This document shows, in pieces, positions 44,766 to 56,831 of a DNA stretch of 64,000 nt; the stretch's first letter is position 1; every line of letters starts with the position of its first letter. This DNA is from Kingdonia uniflora (taxonomy: Eukaryota > Streptophyta > Magnoliopsida > Ranunculales > Circaeasteraceae), in NCBI GenBank assembly GCA_014058105.1, contig JACGCM010002535.1, positions 372,001 through 436,000 of the forward strand, read 5' to 3'. The notes under the pieces are model-generated. The model was not told the origin of the DNA. It searched no databases and saw only the letters and a list, made by a program, of their open reading frames with translations. The translations under genes and the position numbers were made by a program.

Positions 44766-45089
44766 ATGAAGGTTTTGTTTGTATCTATGGGTATTACTTT
44801 GTTTTTTAGGTTCTCTTTTGGGATCCCTTCTCTTTTTGGGATGTGGTAATGTCTTTATTTTTTGTTTGGGATCCCAGAAAGTGTTTTTGCTTTCGTTTAG
44901 GTTTTCTTTCAATTTTTGTATTATGGTGTTTTTGTATTGTGGCAATTATTTTGTGAATTAATGGAACTGCAATTTCCTTTCTATCTAACATCTTATATCA
45001 GACTAGTTTAAACTACAATTATTTTGTATTGTGAAACTACAATTTATTTGAAACTGTCATTTTTTTGCCTTTTGCCTTTTTTGTATTAT

Positions 45090-45330
45090 GGCAATTTCAG
45101 ACCAGTTTAAGTACCTACACATTTCAGACCACTGAGTACCAGCACAGTTCAGACCACTTTGACTATATGAGTACCTTCTGCATATTTCAGACCTGTCAGA
45201 CCATTGTGAGTACCTTCTCCAAATTTTAGACCAGTGTGACTATGTGAGTACCTTCTGCACATTTCAGACCAGTATGACTGTGTAAGTACCTGTAAATTTT
45301 CAAAGATGTAATAGAGTACCTGTTAAGTTA
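45090..45330. repeat. degenerate CATTTCAGACCAGTGTGAC repeats
   Basis: About five imperfect units built on CATTTCAGACCAGT, then GACTATGTGAGTACCTTCTG, lie between the two convergent genes of MULE-2, the same place as the repeat block of MULE-1. No gene is seen from 44770 to 45520 apart from this. Confidence 0.7.
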
Positions 45331-45599
45331 CAAAATAGACAAGCAAGAAGCATTCATGAAAAAACTACAAAAACAAATAGACAAACAACAAACATTTCCA
45401 GTCTAACAAAAAATTAGATAGTACTTGTTAACATTTTCAGTCTAACAAACATTTTTAGTCTACATAGCCAAAGAAATGTACTTGTTAATATGCAGTTAAA
45501 TGTTTCCAAATTAAGTCATACTGTCACGCTTTCCAATTCCTGCCATGAGATTGATAGCCTTTCTTATAAGGGTTAGAGCTTGGGCCTTGAGCTTGTTGT

Positions 45600-46110
45600 G
45601 TTGATTCTCTAGTTTTCCTTGGGGCTTGAGCTTGCCATGTAGATGCCCTAGTTTTCCTTTGAGTTTAAGTAGCATGAAACTGCCTTTGGGCTTGGCTTGC
45701 TTGACTTTGCCTTGGGGCTTGAGTAGCTTGAAATTGCCTTTGGGCTTGACTTGCTCTAGTTTGTCTTGGGGATTTAGTAGCTTAAGACTGGCTTTGGGCT
45801 TGACTTGCCCTAGTTTTCCTTGGGGCTTCAGTAGCTTAAGACTGCCATTGGGCTTTACTTACTCTAGTTTGCCTTGGGGCATCAGTAGCTTGAGACTGTC
45901 ATTGAGCTTGACTTGCTCTAGATTTCCTTGGGGCATTAGTAGCTTGAGTTTGCCTTTGATTTTACCTTGATTAACTTTTCCTTAGGCCTTGAGTGGCTTA
46001 AGTTTGGCTTTGAGTTTGCCTTGATTGGGTTTTCCTTGGGGCTTGAACTTGCTATGTTGATTCCCTAGTCTTCCTTGGGGCTTGACTTGCTTGAGTTGGC
46101 CCTGGGGCTT
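45600..46110 (-). repeat. ~60-bp minisatellite coding a Gln/Ala/Thr-rich linker
   Basis: Seven or eight imperfect 60-base units (minus-strand peptide core TRASQAQRQFQATQAPRK) lie between the CCHC knuckle and the conserved tail of the MULE-2 transposase. Some units carry stops. MULE-1 has an unrelated linker here (GRGRGRSEGASSSSNF, three units at 27175-27290). Confidence 0.85.
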
Positions 46111-48729
46111 CAGTATCTTAAGTTTGCCCTGCACCTATAGAAGATCTCCCACCAGCACCACCTATACAACCACTTCCCCTCCCTCTCATATTTGGTATTG
46201 CAGGTGGCAAGCCAACACTACTCATATGTCTTATCATGTGAACATTTGTATCTACCATCTTAGATGTTTTTGCCACTCTTGGCTTTGGTGTTGTTGGTGC
46301 ACCCTTACAAGTTTTCTTGTTATGACCATAACCCCTACATTTTCCACATCTCTTCTGCCTCTTTTCTTTATCTGGATCAGGGATTCTTTGTTTTCTAGGT
46401 CTCTCGACTCTTCTCACCAAAAAATAATCATACATATGAAATATCAACTCAGATACACTTGTGTTCAAATATAAACCTTCTCCCATTCTGATCTATCAAC
46501 TACATAATATATGGCATTTTTATATGTTTGGACAAATGAAGCAACTTTGTGAAAACAAGAAACATAGCTATTAGCCATCCGCACAAAAAAATTTGCCTTT
46601 AAAAAATTAGAGACACAACTTTGTAAACATTTAGATTATTAACCAAAAAATACTTTACTTACTTAACCCATGGCCACCCATAAGGGAGTATAGCACTAAC
46701 ATCATGCATACATGGTAGTCCAGAAAGTTTCCATTCATGGTAGTCACATTCATGTGTATTGGTGTTCACTCTACATCTTTGGTCATTTATCCCAATTATA
46801 AGAAAAGATCCTGATATGATCTTTTACACTTGATATTGACCATAGCTTTTGATCATCTTATCAATATGGGTTTGTGCTCTAGGGACCAACAACAAACCTG
46901 CAAAAAAGATATACATATAGTCACATAGCAGTTCATGAAAAGAAGAAGAAATCTCAAATAATAACAAAAGGTTTTGTTTAGCTTACCTGCTTCTTTCCAC
47001 TCTTTTACCTTGAGCCTCCTGTCCTACATGAGTTTCATCAACATTATATTCAGTTTTCCTAGTAACTTGTGGGTTGGCCTATCCCTAATCTTCAAAATCC
47101 ACATGTTAAAAGACTCACTAAAGTTGTTTGTGATATGTTCATACTTGGCAATAAAATAAAAGTGGGACCTAGCCCAGTGTTTAATTGGCTCCTTAAGTAA
47201 CCAGTCATGAGCAGCTGGGTTATCCAGTTTGAGCTGGTCCATGTGCTTGTTCTTTTTAGATTACTTAAAGGCCTTTGCTACACTCTATACTAACCACTCT
47301 ATTTGGGTCCCCTATAAAACTTCTTCATATTCTTGTGCATATGTCTAAAGAAAAATTTATGATTTGCATAAAGAAAAAAAGTAGTCATAGAATCGATGAG
47401 TCCCTTCTATCTATCTGATATGAATGTTAGCTTTTGATTATGTAGAATGAGATAAGGCTGAAGAACCTTAAGGAAGTTGGTCCAAGTTTCTTTACATTCT
47501 GATCTGCATAAGTAAACTGGAATAGGGAATAGGTTATTGTTGCCATACAAAACAATCACAGATAGCCAATCCCCCCCCCCTCCCCCCATATTTACCCTTT
47601 AGAAAACAACCATCCAAACCAAGTATAGGTCTACACCCACTTAACCATCTATCAAAACTTGCCTTAAACATCAACAATGAACTTTTTTACTGGTTACTTT
47701 GAAGATCTTTACTATATTTGGCCAAACTGCCAGGGTTAGCTAATAAGACTTGTCTCATAAATTAAGTTTACAGAATATAACCCTCATCATATGATCCAAC
47801 TATCCTCTCCATTCATATAGTCCAAGATTTCCATGAAGTATAATATTAAATATCAATACTATACCTTCTTGAAATTAGGTCCTTCATACCTGCTGGTTTA
47901 GTAGTTCTCACTATCCCAATTATTTCTTCAACATCCTTTTCCACCCACTGGGCATTTGCATTTTCGTTAGATTGACCACTTCTACCAGACATGTGTAAAT
48001 GAGATTACTATTGGCCCTCATACTGAAAGTTGTACCATCTAGGTTAACTCTAACATAGAACATCTATTGACAGTTGAATGTTTCAGCTTCATTACAAATA
48101 TATCTTACCCTCATATAGCCTTTTTTTTGTTAGAATTAGTGCTTGTTCACAATGGCCCATTACCTTAAAAAAGCTCTGCAATTAACAACTGTGGACCACT
48201 CCATGCCAATAACCATCTCTAACCCAGGATTATGTACAGGTAATGTATTATGATGCACTTCAACTTCTTTTGTTACAAAAATGTTATCACATTCTTTGGC
48301 TAAATCTTTGAACTCATCATCACATCTATCTATATTAGCTTGGGTTAGACCATCATCACCATCAATTGATGAGTGATTTGAGTAATACCCTTCATCTGCA
48401 TCTAGGCAATCTGGGTTAGTTTATGCCCATCTATTCCAAGCATCAACTTCATCATCTTCTTCTCCATTATTTGAAACCTCTCCCCCCAATCCAACTCCAG
48501 CCTTAGTTTCAGCATTAACTGGAGCATCTCCTCTTAATCCAACTTCACCCTCAGTTTCAGCATTAACTGGAGCATCTCCCCCCCAATCCAACTCTACCCT
48601 CAAATTCAATATTAGGTTTATCACCCTTTTTAGCAAAAAATTTAAATTTTATATATGTTGAATCATAGATTACAAGATACTTACAAGTCATGGACAAATT
48701 TGCCCTAAAACTCTCAAAAGAGAAGCTGA

Positions 48730-49031
48730 ATCGCGCCTCTGTTCAAATAGACTAAAAGTTTATTCAAATAAAATAAAGTATATTCGAATAGATTTTTAGT
48801 CTATTCGAATAAAATTGTTTATGCGTAAATGTATTCGAACAGAGAAATTTCTATTCGAATAAAATCACTCAATCAAGAATGTAAACGAACATAAAAAGTT
48901 ATATTCAAATAAAATTACTCAGTCTAGAGTATATTAGAACAGGAAAAGTTCTATTCGAATAAAATCACTCAGTCAAGAGTGTATTCGAATAGGAAAAGAT
49001 TTATTCGAAAAAAAAAAAAAAAAAAAAAAAA
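48730..49031. repeat. TTCGAA-rich ~50-bp tandem repeats ending in A24
   Basis: About 3.5 units of ~50 bases (GTATTCGAATAGGAAAAG and TCTATTCGAATAAAATCACT) follow two looser copies. A run of about 24 A closes the block on the plus strand (T on the LINE strand). It lies in the 3' tail of LINE-3. Confidence 0.85.
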
Positions 49032-49097
49032 GGATTTCCTTAAAATGTCTTGATCAGCTAAATCGGAAGAATTCAGTATGAGGGTCTTTAATTCTTG

Positions 49098-52000
49098 TCA
49101 GAAACTATGCTCTACCCTCAACCCATTCCTCAAAAAGTAGGTTAGCCCTGGAGCCTCTCTTAGCCGTGGTGTCTGCCGAGAAATTTGCTTCTCTCTAGGT
49201 TGAGTTGTAGTGGATTGATTGCATGGATATGAGTAAGTGCCTCCACTTGCTTCAGAACTTCCAAGGTATCTTACCTGTAGTAAAAGATTTGATGGTTGCC
49301 GAGTAGTCTGACACAATCCATAGTGTATTCCAGCCTCTATGTTGTACTATTTCTACCCCGTCTACGATAGCTTGAACTTTTACCAGGCAGTTAGTGGTTG
49401 AACCCACTACTTTATTGAACGTGCCCAAAGCTTTACCCTCCCAGTCTCTATATACTACTCCAATCCCGGATGGTCTAGGGTTTCCCAATGCCAAGCCGTC
49501 ACATCACAGCGTAACCTCTCCGATGTTCGGCAGATTCCATCTGCAGCTACGAATAGATGGAACGTTCCCCATTTTACAGTTAACCTATAGTTCTTTTACC
49601 ACTTGTAGTTCGAAGGTTGCGTTGTACATGTAATTTGAAGACAGTTTGGCACTGTTGGATATCTCCTAAAACCTTATTTTGTATCTCTCTAATGGGCATC
49701 TTCCTTTCTTCAAATCTGATTTTATTTCTCGAGTTCCAAACCCATCGACAGATTGCGAACACCTAGTAATCCATAAGTCATTGAGGTACGAGCTATGCTT
49801 CTTGCATTTCTCCAGAGTATTTCTCCAGCCATCCGTACCATAAATAGTAGCAAGTTGGAAAGCATTTGCAGCCCAACACCACAACACTTTGGCCATGGGG
49901 AATTCGAAGAAAAGATGGTCTTCCGTTTCAGCATTGCTACCACAGTGAGCGCACACTGAGGCTATCTGTATTCCTTTCCTATGCACCTTCTCATCAGTGG
50001 AGAGGATTTGGTTCATCAATCTCCACGCAAACCTGCTTAGACTCGGATGTAAACACTTCCTCCATGTATATCTCCACCACCAAGCTGTGTCTAATCGTTT
50101 CCTGGTACATTCGAATGCATTTTTAACTGAGAAATCACCATGAACATTTGGTTTCCAGATCTGAGTAACTTCCACACTTGGGTTGCAAGGAATATTAGAA
50201 ATGTCTATTCCCATTGCCAAGAAGGCTAGAGAGATATCAGGAGGGAAGTTCCATCCATCAGCGTTTATAAAATCACTGACCCCAGCTATAGACTTCTTCC
50301 ATAGGGGGTGAGGGAGATCAATATGTTCTCGTAAAGGGATGTTTGATGCCCAAGAATCTCTCCAGAAGTCGATCTTCGTACCCTTTCTGATTATCCATCC
50401 TATAAAAGGTTTGGTAATACCTTCCGCTTGTTTAATACCTGGCCAGACAGAAGATCGTTTATGGTATTGAATGTTTTCACCACTAGTAGTATAGAATTTA
50501 ACATGTAAGATTTGAGCCCAAGTCTCTTCTCTTTGAGTGAAAATCCAATTCAGCTTGCATGGCATAGAATTATTCACCTCTCTCAAGCTTTGTATACCTA
50601 GACCACCTTCATTAAACGGTTTACACAACTTTTCCCATCTCAGAGTAGTTCCCTTTCTCTTAGTAGGATCCCCAGTCCAGATAATGTTTTGAATGATGGA
50701 ATCTCTTTCTTTAATTAAGGATTGAAGCCATTTGTAGATGGCCATATTATAAATGGGGGTACTATTAAGAATAGATTTGGCAAGGACAACTCTCCCTTGA
50801 AATGATAACAATCTTTCATTCCAACTATTCACTATCTTCCGAATTTTTTCCACCAGGGGGTTAATAGTGCATTTGGATATCCTTCCTTTACCAGTGGAAT
50901 GCCGAGATAGATCTCTGGGAACGCTCCCTCCCTAAACCCAAACATGTCGATCGCCGTTCTTCGTCAATGATTAGGAATATGTCCAAGAAAAATCTTGCTT
51001 TTCTCAACGCTAACCACTTGCCCAGAGGCTTGTTGGTAGGCTTTAAGGATTTTTTGCAAATTCCTTAAGCACCTGGCATTACCGTTAACAAACAAAAAAA
51101 TGTCATCAGCAAAAAACAGGTGAGTAGGGTCTTCAATATCTTTAATCTTGACCATGGGAGTAATTTTTTCTTGACCCGCAAGGAACTTGAGATTGGAGCT
51201 CAGAATATCTTCAGCAATAGCAAATAGCAACAGAGATAGTAGATCACCTTGCTTAATTCCTCGAGAAGCCTTGAAGTTTCCAGAAGGCTATTGTTGATTG
51301 AAACTGATTTCATCCCAATATTAATAATAGTGTGGATCCAGTTGCAGAACCCCAGAGACCGGAAAGCTTTGATCAGGAAATCCCAACTCATAGTATCATA
51401 AGCTTGGGTAATATCCAGCTTTAACCCAACATTACCACCATGTCTTTTAATCCCCATTTCATTCACCATCTCAGAAGCAATACAAATATTACTATGGATG
51501 CTTCTTTTAGGTATGAACGTACTTTGCTCCTTAGACATAATTCTCGACGCAATCGAAGAGAGTCTTGTAGCCAAAATCTTCGTAATGAGTTTAAAAATAA
51601 AGTTACTCAGGCATATAGGCCTTAACCATATTCCTTTGAGTAGCCTGGTAAAAATATGCAGTATTGCGATCCCCAACAAACAGCCATTTAACCCGCGATC
51701 GTTGGCGCCAATCTTCCTCCTCCTTCTCCTTAATTTTTCTAGCTCATTTCTTTTAGTAAGCATCTACATATAAAGGATATCATTTGTTTCATCATCCTCT
51801 TACAGAAATTGAAGTTGTAATATCTCTTGCTCTAGTTCTGCCTTGTTGTAGACGGTATTATCAGGGCCCTGCTTTTCCAGTTTTTAATCTCCACTTTTAG
51901 TCTCTGTAATTTCATCATGACGTTGAATAAAGGAGCGGCAGAGAGAGGCTAATTCCAACAATTCTCAACAATTTCTCTAAACCCACTCATCTTATTCTAA

Positions 52001-52401
52001 GAATGCAAATAACGGAAAGGTATGTTACTCGGTTTAGCTATATCATTGCACTCACCAAAAAGAAGAGAGTGATCAAACTTAGTTCGGGGAAATACCTTTA
52101 CCTTCCAGTTGAGAAATTTGTCATTCCAACTATCATTAATGAAACTTCTATCCAGCACACTCAATATTCTCATCACCCCTTTTTGACCATTACACCAGAT
52201 AAAAGTGGCACCCGTCCTCACACTTTCTATAAAACAAGCTGCATCTAAAAAATTAGAGAAGTCTACCACTGTTCCTCTACAAGGAAGTTTTTTGCCCTTC
52301 TTTTTTGACATTCTAAGTACCGTATTAAAGTCCCCAATACAAAGCCATGGCAATCGGTTAGTGCTTGAAATATGAACCAGCTGACTCCAAAGATCAACTC
52401 T
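49098..52401 (-). pseudogene. LINE-3 endonuclease, RT and RNase H
   Basis: Endonuclease: LPWLCIGDFNTVLRMSKKKG, FIWCNGQKG, then DHSLLF. RT: PICLSNFIFKLITKILATRL, STFIPKRSIHSN, LKLDITQAYDTMSWDFL, and THLFFADDIFLF with an intact FADD box (51140-51110). The 395-residue frame 50853-49666 holds KEGGLGIQ-like FNEGGLGIQSLREVN, then zf-RVT SLSRFAWRLMNQILSTDEKV and CAHCGSNAETEDHLFFEFP, the longest open frame in the window. RNase H: GIGVVYRDWEGKALG and IVSDYSATI. Frameshifts near 51240 and 49650 break it. Confidence 0.85.
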
Positions 52402-53584
52402 ATTAGGTTCATCATCCTTGAACTCCATATGTGGAAAATCATCAAGTTCTTCCTCGGGTACTTTACTTACCCTTAGTTTCTTAACTCTTTTAGTTTTCTC
52501 TTCGCCACTTTGTAAACTATTGCCTTTTCTCTTTGGCTTTGAAACAACTCTTCTTCTTTTTTGAGTCACAACTACCTTTTGTCTACCCCTAGCAATAGTC
52601 TCATGTTGAAGTGGATCAAACTGTGTACTCTCATGCTGCAGTGGATCAAACTGTGTACTCTCAACCTCAGCCTCAACTGGAGAAGTAGAACATATTGGTG
52701 GAACTTCATCTGGTTCCATCATAACTATATCTGGCTGTTCATTTAAGGTGGAGGCATAACTTCTATATATGCACTGCATATACATTGAAATGTACATCCC
52801 ACATACTATCCACATCACTTCAATGCCATATCTTATACAAACTTGTATCATCACAAACATCCATTATCTCACCTGTACACAGTGTCTTCACCACTATCCC
52901 AGAACTAGGTGAGATAGCTTCATTTATCCCAATAACATCAGACATAATATACTCTAAGAGACCTTGATAGTAAAACTGATCCCCATCTACATTTTCAAAT
53001 ATACGCATGTCCCCATCAATGTATAGATGATGTGTGTACCCTGTCTCCCCAGGTACAGACAATCTACCTCCCCAATGAATAATGACATTTTTTAGGTCAT
53101 TCCTGTCATTGTAGCATACCCCAAACACTATATAATTAAGACAAATATCATGGTAACATACCCCAAAACACCTAATTTAAAAACACCACTTGTAAAATCC
53201 CAATTTTTATAATATACCCTAATTTTAAAATAACATAAAACCAAAACCCTAATTTTCTAATCCAAACCACTTTTAAAAAGCCCCAATTTTGTAATCCAAA
53301 CTCTAATTCTTAATACAAATCTTCTAACTTTTAAAATGGGAAAACCAAAGCAACAGATATTAAATAGAGATTTATAATTTTTGGCTATTCAGAGAGAGAG
53401 ACTTGAATTGTGATTAGGGGAGAGAGAGACTTACATTATGATTAGGAGAAAGATAAAAGAGGTGAGATCAGATTGTTGCACTCTAGTCTCCAGTTTTCCC
53501 AAATTTTTATAGTTGCAGAAGATACATTCTTTTACAAAATTTTCCCTCCAAGAATAATTTTTTTTTTAGACTGAATTTTGGTGA

Positions 53585-53794
53585 AGAGATGACCGGAAGA
53601 CAACTTGTTTACCTATTAGAGGAAATCACGTAACTCATGTGGGGGTAGTTTAGTTAGTTCATGTCAAAATTTGAGTTCAACGAAGGTTGACCTATGGTCA
53701 GAGGCAATTTAGGAACCAAAACTGTATATTTAAACAACTTGGGGACTAAAGGCAAATATTCAGCTTGTAAGTGGGACTATAGTCAAAATTTTAC
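53585..53794 (-). repeat. MULE-2 right terminal inverted repeat
   Basis: Inverted partner of 43041-43250. The outer end is followed by TTTTATTTT (53795-53803). Confidence 0.95.
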
Positions 53795-53803
53795 TTTTAT
53801 TTT

Positions 53804-55660
53804 CAATTATTATTATTTAAATAATATTTAAATCATATTTATGACGTCATCAACCTAATCCATTATTGACGTGGCAATGGCGGGTGGCAATGGAACCCAC
53901 CATGTTAACGTGGTCGTGATACGTATCAAGGACATGTGGCATGCTGATGTGGCTGATGGGGTCCATTATGCTAACGTGGCAATAATACGTGTCAAGGACA
54001 CGTAGCAGTGGGATCCACCATGTTAACGTGGCAATGGCACGTGGCAATGGCACGTGTCAAGGACACGTAGTATGCTGATGTGGCAGGTGCGGTTCACCAT
54101 ACTGACGTGGCAATGACACATGGCAGTAAGATCCATCATGTTGACGTGTCAAGGACACATGGCAGTGGGACCCACCATGCTGACGTGACAGTAATACGTT
54201 TTAAGGACACTTGGCATGTTGACGTGGCAGGTGGGTCTACTATGCTAACGTGGCAGTGACACGTGGCATGCTACATGGCAGGACAACGGTATACCAAAGA
54301 GCATGCCATGTGGCACACACTAAGACACGCCAAGAGCATGCCATATGATACGTGGCAGGCATGCATATGACATGTTGTAGTCTCACATGCAACACCTGGT
54401 AGGCACGTGTGTGATGCGTGGCAGTTATTTGTATGTGACGCATGGTAGTCTCACATGGTGATACGTGGCAGTTGTTTGCATGCGACACGTTGCAGTCTAA
54501 CATGGTGACACGTGTTAGTCAAATATAGGGAAATACGGTACATGATCTGACCGAGATCAAAACGATTCAGACTGGTCAACCCGATCTAGGCCTTGACCCA
54601 GACCAAGCTAAACCGGTCTATGACCGATTCAGACGCTAAATTGGCTCTAGAGAGCTCAATTTTTTCTCAAATTGAGTCAATTTTTTTTAAAAATTCCTAT
54701 TAAATGGACCTACCCCATGGGGGACCCATTTTTTATTTTTGTTATGAAAAATATTTTTTTTTAATTTTTTTTAGGAAGGGATGCCTCGTATAGGAAAAAT
54801 AATTCACTTATATGGGATATAACTAAATGGATTAATACATATTTAAGTATCTTACGATATCTAATAGGATACTAATTATCATGATCAGGGATTACAGATA
54901 TCTTAATGGTATGCCCCAAGGATACTAATTATCATGATCAGGGATTATAGATGATATGAAACCAAGACTAATTTAGAATACGATTAGGAGTCATATCTAA
55001 ATTACAGTTAATTGTTAATAACAAATAATTAGAGCTTAATTGGGAATTGACTTAGTCTTCTTATTTCTAAAAATTTGGTATCTGAGGAACCAATTTTTTA
55101 TATCTAGGTACAATTAAATGTTACATGATAATATTTAGAGGTATATAGGCACTGATGGTAACCTATAGTACCCTAAAATGTTTGTTTAAAGACATACATA
55201 ATCTAACTATCTTGGGAACCCAGCAGACTTTGGGGTGGGACTACTTGTCAGCTAAATATCTAATACCCCTCATATTCGTAGCAAATAAGGTCATTTAGCT
55301 AGAATACACAGACCTTATAGAACTTTAGGGTTTAAAACACCCTAGTTGTCAGAATAGGGAACGCACAAATCTAATAGTTTTGAATAGCAATCTTGGCTAA
55401 GATTCTATTAAAATGCACATCTAAGATTAAGATTGTAATTTTACGGGGTAAGACTAGGATTTTTTTATTATAAAAGAATTTCATGAGTTTTACAAGATAA
55501 ACAAGGTTTAACTATAATATGATTAGGAATCATTTATTTTTTGTTATTCTAAGTACTATGATCTGTCTTTAATATATTTAAAATGTTTATCAAGAATTAT
55601 TACTAATTACAATATACATTTTGCATAACAGATATCTGTCAGCCCACGTTACGATTACGA
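53804..55660. repeat. Copia-2 leader with ACGTGG array
   Basis: From about 53869 to 54520 degenerate 60-75-base units of the type CCACCATG...ACGTGGCA...GTCAAGGACACG repeat. I count eleven ACGTGG on the plus strand, including several CACGTG boxes. From 54550 to 55660 no gene is seen; GATACTAATTATCATGATCA occurs twice (about 54865 and 54918). Confidence 0.8.
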
Positions 55661-55664
55661 ACCA

Positions 55665-56480
55665 TTGCGACTTGATGGTTCCAACTACCTTTCTTGGTGT
55701 TCGGACATAAAACTCCATCTGAAAACAATGAATGTCTTAAAGTCGATTGTTACAGATAACATCATCTCGGAACCACTCAGGGCACATGCCATATTGGTTA
55801 TGCGCACCCACCTTCAGTCAGAGCTGATGTTTGAACACATATGTTACAGAGATCCATATGAGTTATGGACAAGCTTAAAGGAACGCTTTGGTCTCCAGCA
55901 TAACCTAAAGACCTCTAAGAACCGCAATCGCTGGAACAACTTGAGGTTATGTGACTTCAAGACTGTAGCTTGTTATAACTAAGTACTACAGAAAATTGTT
56001 TTGGCAAAGAGACTCAATAATGATTATATCTTCAAGGAAGAGGTTTTGCAAAAGACTATCTCCACATTTTTGTATTCACAGGCTGCTCTCAGGGACCAGT
56101 ATGCAAAATGAAAATTTAGTGGTCATACAGATTTGATTCAACTCTTGCTTACTCCTAAAGAAGAGGGAAAATTTATTGTTAAGAAAAATAAGAGGTATCC
56201 CTCTAGGAAGAGGAGACTAGTTGTACAAAAAATATTATCTCATGATAAAAATAACCACGAATGGGGTTCTAGAAGTATAAATGCGACTGAAGGCGGGAAT
56301 CGGGGATTCTTGGACCCTTAGATGCGTAACAGGCCTAAAAAGGTTGGTAAACCACAGACACTAAAGAAGATTAAGAAGCCAGATTCATAATCTCTTTGCT
56401 TGAGATGTGGGGAAACTAGACACTGGGTACAAGACTACAAGACACCGAGGGTGCCTAAGGTTAAAGTTTAGGCTAATCAC
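55665..56480 (+). pseudogene. Copia-2 gag remnant
   Basis: The N-terminal domain reads RLDGSNYLSWCSDIKLHLKT, LVMRTHLQSELMF, ELWTSLKERFGLQH and RWNNLRLCDF. A Lys/Arg-rich part (56133-56321) and a degraded knuckle CLRCGETRHWVQDYK (56395-56440) follow. Stops at 55980 and others break it. The gag of Copia-1 is homologous. Confidence 0.8.
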
Positions 56481-56831
56481 TTCATCACTAACATAACTTT
56501 CGTCATTATAAAGCTTACAGTGTCAAACGTCTTCAGCGACACTGTTGTCGGCATGGATTAACATATGGAGTAATCCGTAACGATATCTTAGCATACATAT
56601 GATGTCACAATAGAGAGCACTAGTAGTTTCTTTTCTCGCAAAAGACTTGATTTACTTTTTGACAGTATTTTTTATTATGCTAGGTACAAATCATTTATGT
56701 CCCAATTAAGTGCTTGTAACGTACATGAGATTGTTATTTCGATCTAAATACTTATTATTCAAATTATTGCTTGGGATAGTAGTTAATTTGTCATATATAT
56801 ATTTTTAATCTGCTACATATATAGGTCACCC

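Larger units (their letters stand above)
48627..52401 (-). mobile_element. LINE-3: 5'-truncated LINE inside MULE-2 transposase, 3.8 kb
   Basis: The 16-base target duplications are ATTAGGTTTATCACCC (48611-48626) and ATTAGGTTCATCATCC (52402-52417). Removing LINE-3 and one copy restores the MULE reading frame across the site. The minus-strand 3' end is TTTTTTGCTAAAAA. Contents are endonuclease (52401-51997), RT (51763-50870), thumb (50853-49666), RNase H (49600-49098) and an unusual repeat-rich 3' tail (49031-48640). Confidence 0.85.
45524..53128 (-). pseudogene. MULE-2 transposase (MuDR/MURA-like), split by LINE-3
   Basis: The N-terminal exon (53128-52820) has NVIIHWGGRLSVPGETGYTH, preceded by an ATATAG acceptor. 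Then a linker with a duplicated ESTQFDPLQH and basic KRRRVVSKPKRKG (52700-52480) reaches LINE-3. The remainder resumes at 48610 (acidic repeats, then DADEGYYSNHSS). The DDE core is ILGLDGCFLKGKYG (near 47620), LFPIPVYLCRSECKETW, TFISDR and FFFRHMHKNMKK. NFSESFNMWILKIRDRPTHK (near 47100) follows, then a zinc knuckle CGKCRGYGHNKKTCKG (46350-46300) and a Gln/Ala-rich repeat linker. The end is NPYKKGYQSHGRNWKA. Several stops and a C-run (47571) inactivate it. Confidence 0.85.
43041..53794. mobile_element. MULE-2: MuDR-like transposon with long TIRs, 10.75 kb
   Basis: Inverted repeats of about 210 bases start GAGAAATTTTAACTATAGTC (left) and GTAAAATTTTGACTATAGTC (right, minus strand). The flanking 9-bp duplication TTTTATTTT is perfect (43032-43040 and 53795-53803), which is diagnostic for Mutator-like elements. 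A GRF zinc-finger gene on the plus strand and a MURA-like transposase on the minus strand face each other. LINE-3 (48627-52401) is inserted in the transposase. The target is the Copia-2 leader. Confidence 0.95.

Noticed and set aside
44616..44945. Ser-rich minus-strand ORF
   Set aside because: Antisense of the (GAA)n tract; poly-Ser runs are a by-product of TTC/TCC repeats.
45626..45970. 114-codon plus-strand ORF rich in Leu, Pro and Ser, looking like a repeat protein
   Set aside because: It is the antisense of the 60-bp minisatellite that encodes the Gln/Ala linker of the MULE-2 transposase on the minus strand.
48984..49031. A24 run taken as the poly(A) end of a plus-strand retroposon
   Set aside because: The 16-bp duplications at 48611 and 52402 show that the whole block belongs to the minus-strand LINE-3.
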